From an uncultured archaeon (GTDB lineage Archaea > Nanobdellota > Nanobdellia > Pacearchaeales > GW2011-AR1): a stretch of DNA of 5,011 nt. The DNA is taken from the NCBI GenBank assembly GCA_903873955.1, contig CAIQQL010000025.1, positions 1 through 5,011 of the forward strand, given 5' to 3'. The notes beneath the pieces are model-generated. The model was not told where the DNA came from and ran no database searches. It saw only the letters and a program-made list of their open reading frames with translations. The position numbers and the translations under genes were made by a program. This document shows, in pieces, positions 1 through 5,011 of the stretch (within the stretch, counting starts at the first letter, position 1; each line of letters starts with the position of its first letter).

Positions 1-31
1 CCTTGCGTGCTTTTCGTATAAGTATAGTCAT
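1..31 (-). CDS. Possible start of a further gene, running off the window; N-terminus resembles a GNAT acetyltransferase
   Basis: On the minus strand an ATG at 31-29 directly follows the leuS stop codon (TAAATG, positions 34-29) and stays open to the window edge for ten codons, reading MTILIRKARK. The pattern of an initial Met, two short hydrophobic residues, then Ile-Arg-Lys-Ala is common at the first beta strand of GNAT-family N-acetyltransferases such as RimI-like proteins. Ten residues cannot establish a family, so this is only a suggestion. Unlike the other genes here, it has no TATA-like element about 26 bp upstream, where the leuS coding sequence lies. If real, it would be co-transcribed with leuS and perhaps translated by termination-reinitiation. 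It could equally be a chance ATG. Confidence 0.3.
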   Translation of the reverse strand, partial: MTILIRKARK

Positions 32-2707
32 TTATGATATGAAGATACCTGGTTTTCCAGGTTTTGCCTTCGCAGCTTTTCCTTCAGGATCATGTTTGTT
101 CTTGTCATTGACAGCAAACACCTTGACCTCTTTGCCAACGCGACGGGTCATGACTGCGGCGTCAAAAAAGGAGAGTTCCTGGGGCATGACATACAAGTAG
201 ATAGTCTGGCCTTCTTTCCCAGACTTTTCCTTGACCAATTTCAGGACATTCATGACGTCTGAGACAGTCTTGTCCACAACTTTTTCCGTCTCCTCTAGTT
301 TGAGGTCGATTTTTGAAGGGTCGGACGCGGGCCAGGAAGCGAAGGACACAAATCCTTTCTTTCCTATTTTCTCCCAGAGCTCTTCTGCCAAATGAGGGCA
401 GAAAGGGGATAAAAGAGGGATTTGGCATTCTATAAAATAGTTGACGACTGCCTGATTGGGTTCGCCACGCTTAAGATACTCCTTGAGCACTCGCTGCATT
501 TGGAAGAATAGCCTGTCAAATCCTGACCTGAAGTTCATGAGTTCCATGGCTTCTGTCCCTTCTTTGAGATAACGATGGATGGCAGAGACAAAAATCTTGT
601 CTGAACGGTTCAATTCTTTTTCATCGGAACTTGGATGGTAATAGTCCTGGACAAAGGAGTACCATTGTTCAAGTTTTTGTTGCACGGTCTCTGCGTTGGT
701 AAAATCAAAGTTCGGGTCATCGAGTCCCTCTCCGCCGAACATTAAACCGGCACGTAACGCATCAGCAGGATATTTTTCAAGCATGTCTCTGATGGTGAAG
801 AAGTTCCCTTTGCTCTTCGACATCTTTTCCCCGCCGACAAGAAGCCAACCGTTGACACTGAACCCTTTTGGCCAATGTTCTTCAGGGAAGATGGCGACAT
901 GGTTGAAAAGACAGAATGAAAGATGGTTCTGTATCAGGTCTTTTGCTGAGCTTCGTACATCAAAAGGATACCAGTACAAGAACTCCTTGCGCATACGTTG
1001 CATCTCCGCATCTCCGGTGCCCTTGCCAAAGAAGATATAGTCAAAAAAAGAGTCATCAATCTTTTCCACAGGATAGTCCTTGATAAGATGGGCGATGGTA
1101 TAATAGGCCATATAGATCGTTGAATCGGAAAGGGACTCGATGACCCAATGTTCATCCCAGGGAAGCTTGGTTCCTGTGCCATGATGGTGCGTGCAGGCCC
1201 ACGCATTAAGCCAGTCAACAACATAATTGAACTGCTGACGGACAAGTTCCGGATAAAGGTTCATTTTCGAAAGGCATTTTTTCACAAGGTCCTTCCAGGT
1301 TTTATCCCCGTAATTCAAGAACCATTGATCCGAGACGACCTTGACCGCGCAAGGAGTGAGACATCTGCAGGTCACTTTTCCGCTCAGTTCATAAAATGGC
1401 TCGAGAAGCCCTGCGGCAGCCATGTCTACTTTCATTTTGTCCTTTGCGAGTACGACAGACATCCCTGCATAGGTCCCGCATGCTGCTTTTAACTTGCCAG
1501 AATAAAATCCCTCTTTGTAGATGGTCTGCGTGGCCTGTTCAAGACGAGGGTCTTGTTGGTTCTTGATCTTTAATTGCTCGATGATGCGAAGTGCAGGAAG
1601 GTCTCCATAGGTTTTTGACTCAATGATAGGGATGGGATGGATGGCTGAGATGACCTTGGAATCAAGCCCGTAGAGTTTCAGTGTCTCCGTGTCCTTTTGC
1701 AGGTCCAGAAGCGCAATATAGTCATAGGGAGCATCAGAAGGCACAGAGGTCACAAGCCCAGTACCAAAGCGAGGGTCGACAAAACTTGCAGGAAGGATGA
1801 TGATCTCGCGGTTGATCAAAGGTGCCTTGCAGTACTTTCCAACAAGCTCACTACCAGGGACAGGATCAAGAAATTCAATTTGCCAGTCCTGTTCCAGGAG
1901 CTTTTGTGCGCACTCATAGCTTACAATCCAGCGTTCATTTTTGACCTTGATGCGCATATACTGCACGTCAGGATTTACCCAGAAGTTGGTCTGCCCGAAG
2001 ACAGTCTCGGGTCGAAGGGTTGCGGCGATTAAGAAATCATCTCCAAACGCAAATTTGAGCAGGGAGAATTCTTGGGGGGTTTCTCCTTCGCCTTCAAGAC
2101 GGTCATGGTCTCCGACAGGCATCTGGTCCTTTGGGCACCAGACTACAGGATGTTTTCCCTTGACAAGATATCCTTTCTCTTTGAGTTTGCGAAATTGCCA
2201 GGCTATGAACCGGTCATAGGGAGGATTAAGGGAAGTGGTGATGAAACTTCTTCGCCAGTCGACACTTGCGCCGATACGTGAAAAATCCTCCTGGGCTGCA
2301 GGAACAAAAGTGTCAATCCAGTGTTCGACATCAGAAAACTTTTCAATCTCGTCATCAGAAAACCCCAAGGATTTCATGATTGCTGTCTGCTTGGGTTCCT
2401 TCTCCCTCAGCCTTTGTGCCGCTGCCCAGACCGGCGTTCCGGTACAATGCCACCCCTGCGGAAAAAGGACATTAAACCCTTGTGCACGTTTATAGCGCGC
2501 CATGACATCGACACGGGTTGCGGAAAAAGCATGACCGAGGTGAAGATAGGAGTTGATGTAAGGATACGGGAAATTGACGAAATATTTTGGCTTACCCTCC
2601 TGGGCGTCAACTTCAAAAAGATGTTCAGCGCCCCATTTCTTTTGCCATTTCTTTTCGATACTTGCAAAATCAAAAGAAGGGGATGCAGAAGGTTCAGAGG
2701 TATTCAT
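32..2707 (-). CDS. leuS: Leucyl-tRNA synthetase, archaeal/eukaryotic type, with shortened C-terminal domain
   Basis: Cytosolic class I aminoacyl-tRNA synthetase that activates leucine with ATP and charges tRNA-Leu. The 891-residue frame is intact. The N-terminal Rossmann fold carries the HIGH motif as HLGH at 56-59, preceded by the FPYPYINSYLHLGH context of archaeal LeuRS. The KMSKS loop is KMSKSKGN at 628-635. The CP1 editing domain (about 200-440) has the threonine-rich TLRPETVFG at 230-238 and the conserved aspartate region VPSDAPYDY at 322-330 (Asp329), so removal of mischarged norvaline or isoleucine is expected. A Cys cluster at 447-453 (CRCLTPC) leads into DQWFLNYGD. The anticodon-binding helical domain ends near SFASWP (788-793). 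The last 90 residues end in the family-typical PGKPGIFIS, but the C-terminal domain is short; from memory, archaeal homologues are about 930-970 residues. The ATG at 2707 is chosen because it precedes a normal LeuRS N-terminus and has a TATA box 25 bp upstream. Confidence 0.97.
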   Translation of the reverse strand: MNTSEPSASPSFDFASIEKKWQKKWGAEHLFEVDAQEGKPKYFVNFPYPYINSYLHLGHAFSATRVDVMARYKRAQGFNVLFPQGWHCTGTPVWAAAQRLREKEPKQTAIMKSLGFSDDEIEKFSDVEHWIDTFVPAAQEDFSRIGASVDWRRSFITTSLNPPYDRFIAWQFRKLKEKGYLVKGKHPVVWCPKDQMPVGDHDRLEGEGETPQEFSLLKFAFGDDFLIAATLRPETVFGQTNFWVNPDVQYMRIKVKNERWIVSYECAQKLLEQDWQIEFLDPVPGSELVGKYCKAPLINREIIILPASFVDPRFGTGLVTSVPSDAPYDYIALLDLQKDTETLKLYGLDSKVISAIHPIPIIESKTYGDLPALRIIEQLKIKNQQDPRLEQATQTIYKEGFYSGKLKAACGTYAGMSVVLAKDKMKVDMAAAGLLEPFYELSGKVTCRCLTPCAVKVVSDQWFLNYGDKTWKDLVKKCLSKMNLYPELVRQQFNYVVDWLNAWACTHHHGTGTKLPWDEHWVIESLSDSTIYMAYYTIAHLIKDYPVEKIDDSFFDYIFFGKGTGDAEMQRMRKEFLYWYPFDVRSSAKDLIQNHLSFCLFNHVAIFPEEHWPKGFSVNGWLLVGGEKMSKSKGNFFTIRDMLEKYPADALRAGLMFGGEGLDDPNFDFTNAETVQQKLEQWYSFVQDYYHPSSDEKELNRSDKIFVSAIHRYLKEGTEAMELMNFRSGFDRLFFQMQRVLKEYLKRGEPNQAVVNYFIECQIPLLSPFCPHLAEELWEKIGKKGFVSFASWPASDPSKIDLKLEETEKVVDKTVSDVMNVLKLVKEKSGKEGQTIYLYVMPQELSFFDAAVMTRRVGKEVKVFAVNDKNKHDPEGKAAKAKPGKPGIFIS
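47..62 (-). other. Small perfect inverted repeat at the 3' end of leuS
   Basis: A 6-bp perfect stem (ACCTGG/CCAGGT) encloses a four-base loop that is AAAA on the leuS mRNA strand. It lies inside the codons for PGKPG, about 15 bases before the leuS stop codon. The conserved amino-acid sequence alone may explain it. No T-run follows on the minus strand, so it does not look like an intrinsic terminator. Confidence 0.3.
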
Positions 2708-2727
2708 GGGAGTGGGAGGTATAGGCG

Positions 2728-2745
2728 TATTTTAAAGATTTCTCC
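2728..2745 (-). promoter_or_regulatory. leuS promoter (BRE plus TATA box)
   Basis: Read on the minus strand, GGAGAAATC (2745-2737) is a purine-rich BRE-like element and TTTAAAATA (2736-2728) is a TATA box. The box centre is about 25 bp upstream of the leuS ATG at 2707. With the usual archaeal spacing this places the transcription start at or within a base or two of the A of ATG, giving a leaderless mRNA. The sequence between box and ATG is C-rich on this strand (CCTCCCACTCCC) and has no Shine-Dalgarno site. Confidence 0.7.
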
Positions 2746-2752
2746 AAAAAAA
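2746..2752 (-). terminator. Oligo-T terminator of the aIF1A gene
   Basis: Seven consecutive T on the minus strand start 8 bases after the aIF1A stop codon. Archaeal RNA polymerase terminates at such T-runs without needing a hairpin, and none is seen here. The run abuts the BRE-like element of the leuS promoter, so termination of aIF1A transcripts and initiation of leuS transcripts are placed side by side in a 53-bp spacer. Confidence 0.6.
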
Positions 2753-2760
2753 GAGCTATA

Positions 2761-3120
2761 TTAAAACTGGTCAGGAAGGGTGTTCAATAGTCCGCGCTTG
2801 CGGAGCTGGATGATTGCAGAGGAAGAGTACTTGTAGATGACATCTCCTTTGGCGTCATCATCTGGCCAAGGCTCGATCATGACGATGTCTCTTGGCCTGA
2901 GCCATAAAGAACGTTTGAATCTCCCAGGGACCCGGCAGTTTCTCGTTTTCCCGTCGGTAGTGCTGACTTCCATGCGATTGCCCCCCAGACGCTGGACGAT
3001 AACACCGATAAGTTCACGATCGCGAGGCAGACGGGCTCGAGCAGGAGCTCCTTCGCCAGTAGGCTCTTCACCAGTAGAAGCATCGTTTGTTATTTCCTCA
3101 AATTCACCATAGTCTGCCAT
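2761..3120 (-). CDS. Archaeal translation initiation factor aIF1A
   Basis: Orthologue of bacterial IF1 and eukaryotic eIF1A. It binds the A site of the small ribosomal subunit and, with aIF1 and aIF2, supports scanning-free start selection and initiator tRNA placement. The 119-residue protein has an acidic N-terminal tail (1-28), then the family signature RARLPRDRELIGVIVQRLGGNRM starting near residue 28, the OB-fold core with DGKTRNCRVPGRFKRSLWL (56-74), the RPRDIVMIEPW strand (75-85) and the GDVIYKY segment (92-98). A short C-terminal helix with LRKRGLL follows. These are diagnostic of the family. The acidic tail is somewhat long and contains a duplicated TGE pentapeptide unit. The start at 3120 is supported by a TATA box 27 bp upstream. 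The gene lies 40 bp after the membrane-protein gene and 53 bp before leuS. Confidence 0.95.
   Translation of the reverse strand: MADYGEFEEITNDASTGEEPTGEGAPARARLPRDRELIGVIVQRLGGNRMEVSTTDGKTRNCRVPGRFKRSLWLRPRDIVMIEPWPDDDAKGDVIYKYSSSAIIQLRKRGLLNTLPDQF
3051..3077 (-). repeat. Two-copy 15-bp tandem duplication in the aIF1A N-terminal tail
   Basis: The 12-base blocks at 3051-3062 and 3066-3077 match at 11 of 12 positions and are offset by exactly 15 bp, which is five codons. On the minus strand they encode the successive units TGEEP and TGEGA within the acidic tail (residues 16-25). The reading frame is kept, so this looks like a small in-frame duplication in a disordered region. Confidence 0.6.
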
Positions 3121-3143
3121 AACTTAAACCTAGAAAGACACTC

Positions 3144-3156
3144 TTTTAAACGTTAT
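3144..3156 (-). promoter_or_regulatory. aIF1A gene promoter (TATA box)
   Basis: On the minus strand TTTAAAA (3150-3144) is centred 27 bp upstream of the aIF1A ATG at 3120. The preceding bases (AATAAC G, 3156-3151) make a fair but not strong BRE. Initiation would fall at or next to the start codon. A weak AGGT at 3131-3128 lies 7 bases before the ATG but would not be in a leaderless message. No T-run of five or more separates this promoter from the upstream membrane-protein gene, so some read-through from that gene is possible. Confidence 0.6.
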
Positions 3157-3160
3157 TATC

Positions 3161-4114
3161 TCACTTGCGGCGAGATTTGCTATAAGAGAGATAGAGGTTC
3201 TTTAAGAAGAAAGCCCAAAGCAGGCCAATCAATGTAAAGAGGACATACATGAGGAAATAAAGAAGAAGCAAAATCCAGAGCAGACCGAAATTACCGACAA
3301 GGATATCCTTGAGGAAGAGAGCGAAGAGAGATTGTAAAGGCAAGGATGCGAGCAGCCAGACGACCCAGAAGATAAGGGTGAGTAAGATGATATAACCGAA
3401 AGCATTCCACCATCTGCCTTGGACAAACTTCCAGCTTTTTTCCAGAGAGGCGAAGACTTTTTCATTTTCTTGTACCATGAAACAAGGCGCAAAAAGAAAG
3501 CGGGTGAGGAAAAAGAGGAGAATCGTGACCATGAGTATGGAAACGACTATTGAAAGGACAGTAAAATAAGGGCTTGTCGCTGCAGTAGGCCCCAGAATCG
3601 CTGCAAAAGCAGTGAGAGGGATGAAAAGGACCATCATCGCGACAAGATAGAGGCCTAAAGAGATAAGCCAGAGCATGCAGGTAAGTCCTACAAATCTCCA
3701 GTAAAGAGGTTTGGCAAGGGTCACGGCATCATGATAGGTGAACGTAGTTTTCTTAAATGCAGGGACAAGCACGGCCAGATAAAGGAAGAGGGTTAAGAAG
3801 AGGAACACAATGACTAAGAGGGAAGCAGGAATAAACACGAGGAAAAACTTTCCAATCATAGGGAGCATAAGTTGGGAAAGGGCTGCAGAGGTTGCAGGGT
3901 CTATCTGGCCTGATCCTGAAGCACTAGCGCCTACCATCAAGGAATAGATGCTAAGCAAGTCCTGGAAAAGACCGGTGACATTCATTAAAAAGATGACAAT
4001 CAATGAAAGAAGGAAAAGAGGAAGAATATAGTAAACCGAAGTCAACTGGAAAATGGTTCTGAAATTTGAGGTATAATCCTTCCAGCTTTTACTGAAAACT
4101 TGGTTAAAACTCAT
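3161..4114 (-). CDS. Multi-pass membrane protein, resembles the GPDPase_memb/DUF4013-like six-helix family
   Basis: A 317-residue integral membrane protein of unknown function. Hydrophobic stretches suggest about six transmembrane segments, near 27-47, 88-118, 138-172 (possibly two), 183-208, 236-260 and 276-306. A polar Ser/Gly/Ala-rich loop lies at about 60-80 between the first two, and the tail is basic (SKSRRK). The stretch from about 205 to 236 (RFLFAPCFMVQENEKV, then ASLEKSWKFVQGRWW) fits a motif I know from six-helix proteins related to the membrane domain of glycerophosphodiester phosphodiesterases: Arg...Ala-Pro, then an acidic turn, then a Ser-Trp helix leading to Gly-Arg-(F/W)-Trp. 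The N-terminal FSKSWKDYTSNFRT is a shorter copy of that Ser-Trp motif. No catalytic domain is present. The start at 4114 has a strong TATA box 26.5 bp upstream. The gene is divergent from endA and upstream of aIF1A, but nothing ties it to translation. Confidence 0.85.
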   Translation of the reverse strand: MSFNQVFSKSWKDYTSNFRTIFQLTSVYYILPLFLLSLIVIFLMNVTGLFQDLLSIYSLMVGASASGSGQIDPATSAALSQLMLPMIGKFFLVFIPASLLVIVFLFLTLFLYLAVLVPAFKKTTFTYHDAVTLAKPLYWRFVGLTCMLWLISLGLYLVAMMVLFIPLTAFAAILGPTAATSPYFTVLSIVVSILMVTILLFFLTRFLFAPCFMVQENEKVFASLEKSWKFVQGRWWNAFGYIILLTLIFWVVWLLASLPLQSLFALFLKDILVGNFGLLWILLLLYFLMYVLFTLIGLLWAFFLKNLYLSYSKSRRK

Positions 4115-4134
4115 AGCTGCATAACATAACGGCG

Positions 4135-4146
4135 ATATTTAAATAT
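4135..4146 (-). promoter_or_regulatory. Promoter of the membrane-protein gene (palindromic TATA box)
   Basis: ATATTTAAATAT at 4135-4146 is a perfect 12-bp palindrome and close to an ideal archaeal TATA box. Its centre is 26.5 bp upstream of the ATG at 4114 on the minus strand, predicting a leaderless transcript. It is about 48 bp from the endA ATG, too far to drive a leaderless endA message, and endA has its own box. Two out-of-frame ATGs (4127 and 4122) lie between box and start and would be excluded from the mRNA if initiation is at 4114. Confidence 0.65.
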
Positions 4147-4153
4147 TCCCAAA

Positions 4154-4168
4154 TAAAAGGTTAAATAC
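4154..4168 (+). promoter_or_regulatory. endA promoter (BRE plus TATA box)
   Basis: AAAAGG-type purine-rich sequence (about 4154-4160) precedes TTAAATAC (4161-4168). The TTAAATA core is centred 25 bp upstream of the endA ATG at 4189, predicting initiation at or next to the start codon. No Shine-Dalgarno site is seen in CTGCGGCCTGATAAAAAA before the ATG. An alternative box at 4151-4158 (AAATAAAA) would give a leader of roughly 8 bases. Confidence 0.6.
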
Positions 4169-4188
4169 TACTGCGGCCTGATAAAAAA

Positions 4189-4701
4189 ATGATTGAGTCT
4201 TACTACCTGTCTGATAAGGTGACATCCACTTCCCCGGAAGCATTTTCATTATATGAGAAATCTCGCCTGGGTGAGAAGAAGAAGGAAAAAATCGAGTATG
4301 CGACAGTTGAAGCGCTGTATTTGCTCTCTGAGGGTAAACTGAAGTTGAAGACAGGGAAAAAGATACTGTCCTATGATGCCTTCCTACGGCTGATCAACAA
4401 AAAAGACAAAAGGATTGAAAGCAAATATGCGGTGTTTGAAGACCTGAGGAAAAGAGGGTATATTGTCAAGACTGCCCTAAAGTTCGGTGCAGAGTTCCGT
4501 GTGTATGGGAAGGGCATCCATCCGGGAGAGGACCACGCAAAATGGATCGTTTATGCAGTGAGGGAGAGCGAACAGATGTCCTGGCAGGAATTTGCAGCAA
4601 AGAATAGGGTAGCACATTCGACCAAAAAAAGGTTGCTGTTGGGAATCGTCGATGAAGAGGGAGATGTCTCTTACTACGAGGTAAGTTGGGTACGTCCTTA
4701 G
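4189..4701 (+). CDS. endA: tRNA-splicing endonuclease, homotetrameric (alpha-4) type
   Basis: Cuts pre-tRNA at both exon-intron junctions in the bulge-helix-bulge motif, leaving 2',3'-cyclic phosphate and 5'-hydroxyl ends for RtcB-type ligation. The 170-residue length matches single-domain archaeal EndA (about 170-180) that forms homotetramers. The N-terminal alpha/beta domain (about 1-75) includes LSEGKLKL and LSYDAFLRL. The C-terminal nuclease domain carries the catalytic triad Tyr106 (in FRVYGKG), His116 (in DHAKW) and Lys147 (in HSTKKRLLL). The spacings, 10 and 31 residues, equal those of Methanocaldococcus jannaschii Tyr115, His125 and Lys156. VSYYEVSWV near the C-terminus is the expected last strand. 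The protein is not the fused two-repeat form nor a degenerate structural subunit, since the triad is complete. The start at 4189 is supported by a TATA box 25 bp upstream. It ends with TAG, and no clear T-run terminator follows. Confidence 0.96.
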   Translation: MIESYYLSDKVTSTSPEAFSLYEKSRLGEKKKEKIEYATVEALYLLSEGKLKLKTGKKILSYDAFLRLINKKDKRIESKYAVFEDLRKRGYIVKTALKFGAEFRVYGKGIHPGEDHAKWIVYAVRESEQMSWQEFAAKNRVAHSTKKRLLLGIVDEEGDVSYYEVSWVRP

Positions 4702-4712
4702 TACTCACAAAA

Positions 4713-4719
4713 TTTATAA
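4713..4719 (+). promoter_or_regulatory. Promoter of the winged-helix gene (TATA box)
   Basis: TTTATAA lies 11 bases after the endA stop codon, preceded by an A-rich run (CACAAAA). The TTTATA core (4713-4718) is centred 26.5 bp upstream of the ATG at 4742, again predicting a leaderless mRNA. The gene can therefore be transcribed independently of endA, although read-through from endA is not blocked by any visible T-run. Confidence 0.6.
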
Positions 4720-4741
4720 CGCAGGAACTTGTCCTAACTCT

Positions 4742-5011
4742 ATGCCAGCAGATGTTGCCAAGCTCACCAAAGATAAAGAGCAGATTCTTTCATTTATCGC
4801 TGCCCGTGGCCCGAGCTTGCCGATTCATATTGCAAAAGCGGCAAACCTGAGCCCGCTGTTCGCTTCGGCATTTCTCTCTGAACTGTTTGCTGAGGAGAAA
4901 GTGAAGATGAGCCGCATGAAAGTAGGAAGTTCTTCGTTGTATTATCTCCTAGGGCAAGAGGCCCAGTTGGAGAATTTCATGCATTTTCTCAACCCGAAAG
5001 AGAAAGAAGCA
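4742..5011 (+). CDS. Predicted winged-helix protein, 3' end outside the window
   Basis: The frame opens with ATG at 4742 and stays open for 90 codons to the window edge. I do not recognise a named family. Residues 10-22 (KDKEQILSFIAAR) look like helix 1. Residues 26-36 (LPIHIAKAANL) look like helix 2. Residues 38-52 (PLFASAFLSELFAEE) look like a recognition helix, and 53-70, with a Gly-Ser turn (MKVGSSSLYYL), look like a wing. This order is typical of a winged helix-turn-helix DNA-binding domain. The region from 71 onward (GQEAQLENF, then KEKEA) begins a charged, probably helical extension. Similar N-termini occur, as I recall, in conserved uncharacterised proteins of DPANN archaea. It could be a transcription regulator or another nucleic-acid-binding protein. 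The TATA box 26.5 bp upstream supports this start. Confidence 0.8.
   Translation, partial: MPADVAKLTKDKEQILSFIAARGPSLPIHIAKAANLSPLFASAFLSELFAEEKVKMSRMKVGSSSLYYLLGQEAQLENFMHFLNPKEKEA

Noticed and set aside
47..62. Hairpin read as an intrinsic terminator for leuS
   Set aside because: It lies inside the coding sequence before the stop codon, has only six pairs, and is not followed by a T-run on the minus strand.
696..1492. Two plus-strand open frames of 114 codons each (696-1040 and 1148-1492), antisense to leuS
   Set aside because: Both are antisense to conserved leuS coding sequence, have no family resemblance, and no promoter pattern like those of the real genes was seen.
2321..2764. A 147-codon open frame on the plus strand opposite the 5' part of leuS
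   Set aside because: It lies antisense to a certain synthetase gene over nearly all its length, shows no recognisable protein features, and is rich in Arg, Cys and Phe as shadow frames often are.
2837..3112. A 91-codon open frame on the plus strand opposite aIF1A
   Set aside because: It mirrors the aIF1A coding sequence, and its Pro/Ser/Arg-rich composition reflects the opposite strand rather than a real protein.
3128..3131. Weak Shine-Dalgarno-like AGGT (minus strand) 7 bases before the aIF1A ATG
   Set aside because: Only four bases match, and the TATA box position predicts transcription starting downstream of it, at the ATG.
4135..4146. Palindrome ATATTTAAATAT read as a regulator operator
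   Set aside because: Its position, 26.5 bp before an ATG, and its sequence are fully explained as a TATA box. A second overlapping role cannot be shown from sequence alone.
4466..4708. An 80-codon minus-strand open frame inside endA
   Set aside because: It is antisense to the catalytic domain of endA and has no recognisable features.
1..5011. tRNA or rRNA genes, CRISPR arrays, insertion sequences, toxin-antitoxin pairs or a new multi-gene system
   Set aside because: Reading both strands I saw no cloverleaf in the short spacers, no regularly spaced repeats, no transposase and no cluster of unknown genes. The content is ordinary archaeal housekeeping genes plus two uncharacterised proteins.

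Overview
The window looks like chromosomal DNA from an archaeon. It carries an archaeal/eukaryotic-type leucyl-tRNA synthetase, the archaeal initiation factor aIF1A, and a homotetramer-type archaeal tRNA-splicing endonuclease. TATA boxes sit at archaeal spacing upstream of the genes, and no convincing Shine-Dalgarno sites are visible. The shortened C-terminal domain of the synthetase, the very small spacers, the compact proteins and the look of the winged-helix gene suggest a DPANN lineage, perhaps Woesearchaeota-like. That placement is an inference from memory of such proteins, not a computed phylogeny.

Layout from left to right. Positions 1-31 (minus) may hold the first codons of a further gene that starts right after the leuS stop codon. 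It is followed by leuS (32-2707, minus), a 53-bp spacer with a T7 terminator and the leuS promoter, and the aIF1A gene (2761-3120, minus). A 40-bp spacer with the aIF1A promoter separates this from a six-or-so-helix membrane protein gene (3161-4114, minus). A 74-bp divergent promoter region (4115-4188) follows, then endA (4189-4701, plus), a 40-bp spacer with a promoter, and the 5' part of a winged-helix protein gene (4742 to the window end, plus). No stretch over 300 bp lacks a gene. I found no tRNA or rRNA gene, CRISPR array, insertion sequence or origin.

Functionally this is mostly an information-processing block: charging tRNA-Leu, start-codon selection on the small ribosomal subunit, and removal of introns from pre-tRNA. 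The membrane protein and the winged-helix protein have no assigned role. The most notable feature is the promoter architecture. Each of the five securely placed start codons has a TATA-like box centred 25-27 bp upstream, so each gene appears to have its own promoter and to make a leaderless mRNA, even where three genes lie in one direction with spacers of about 40-50 bp. I see no defence, mobile or otherwise new multi-gene system here.
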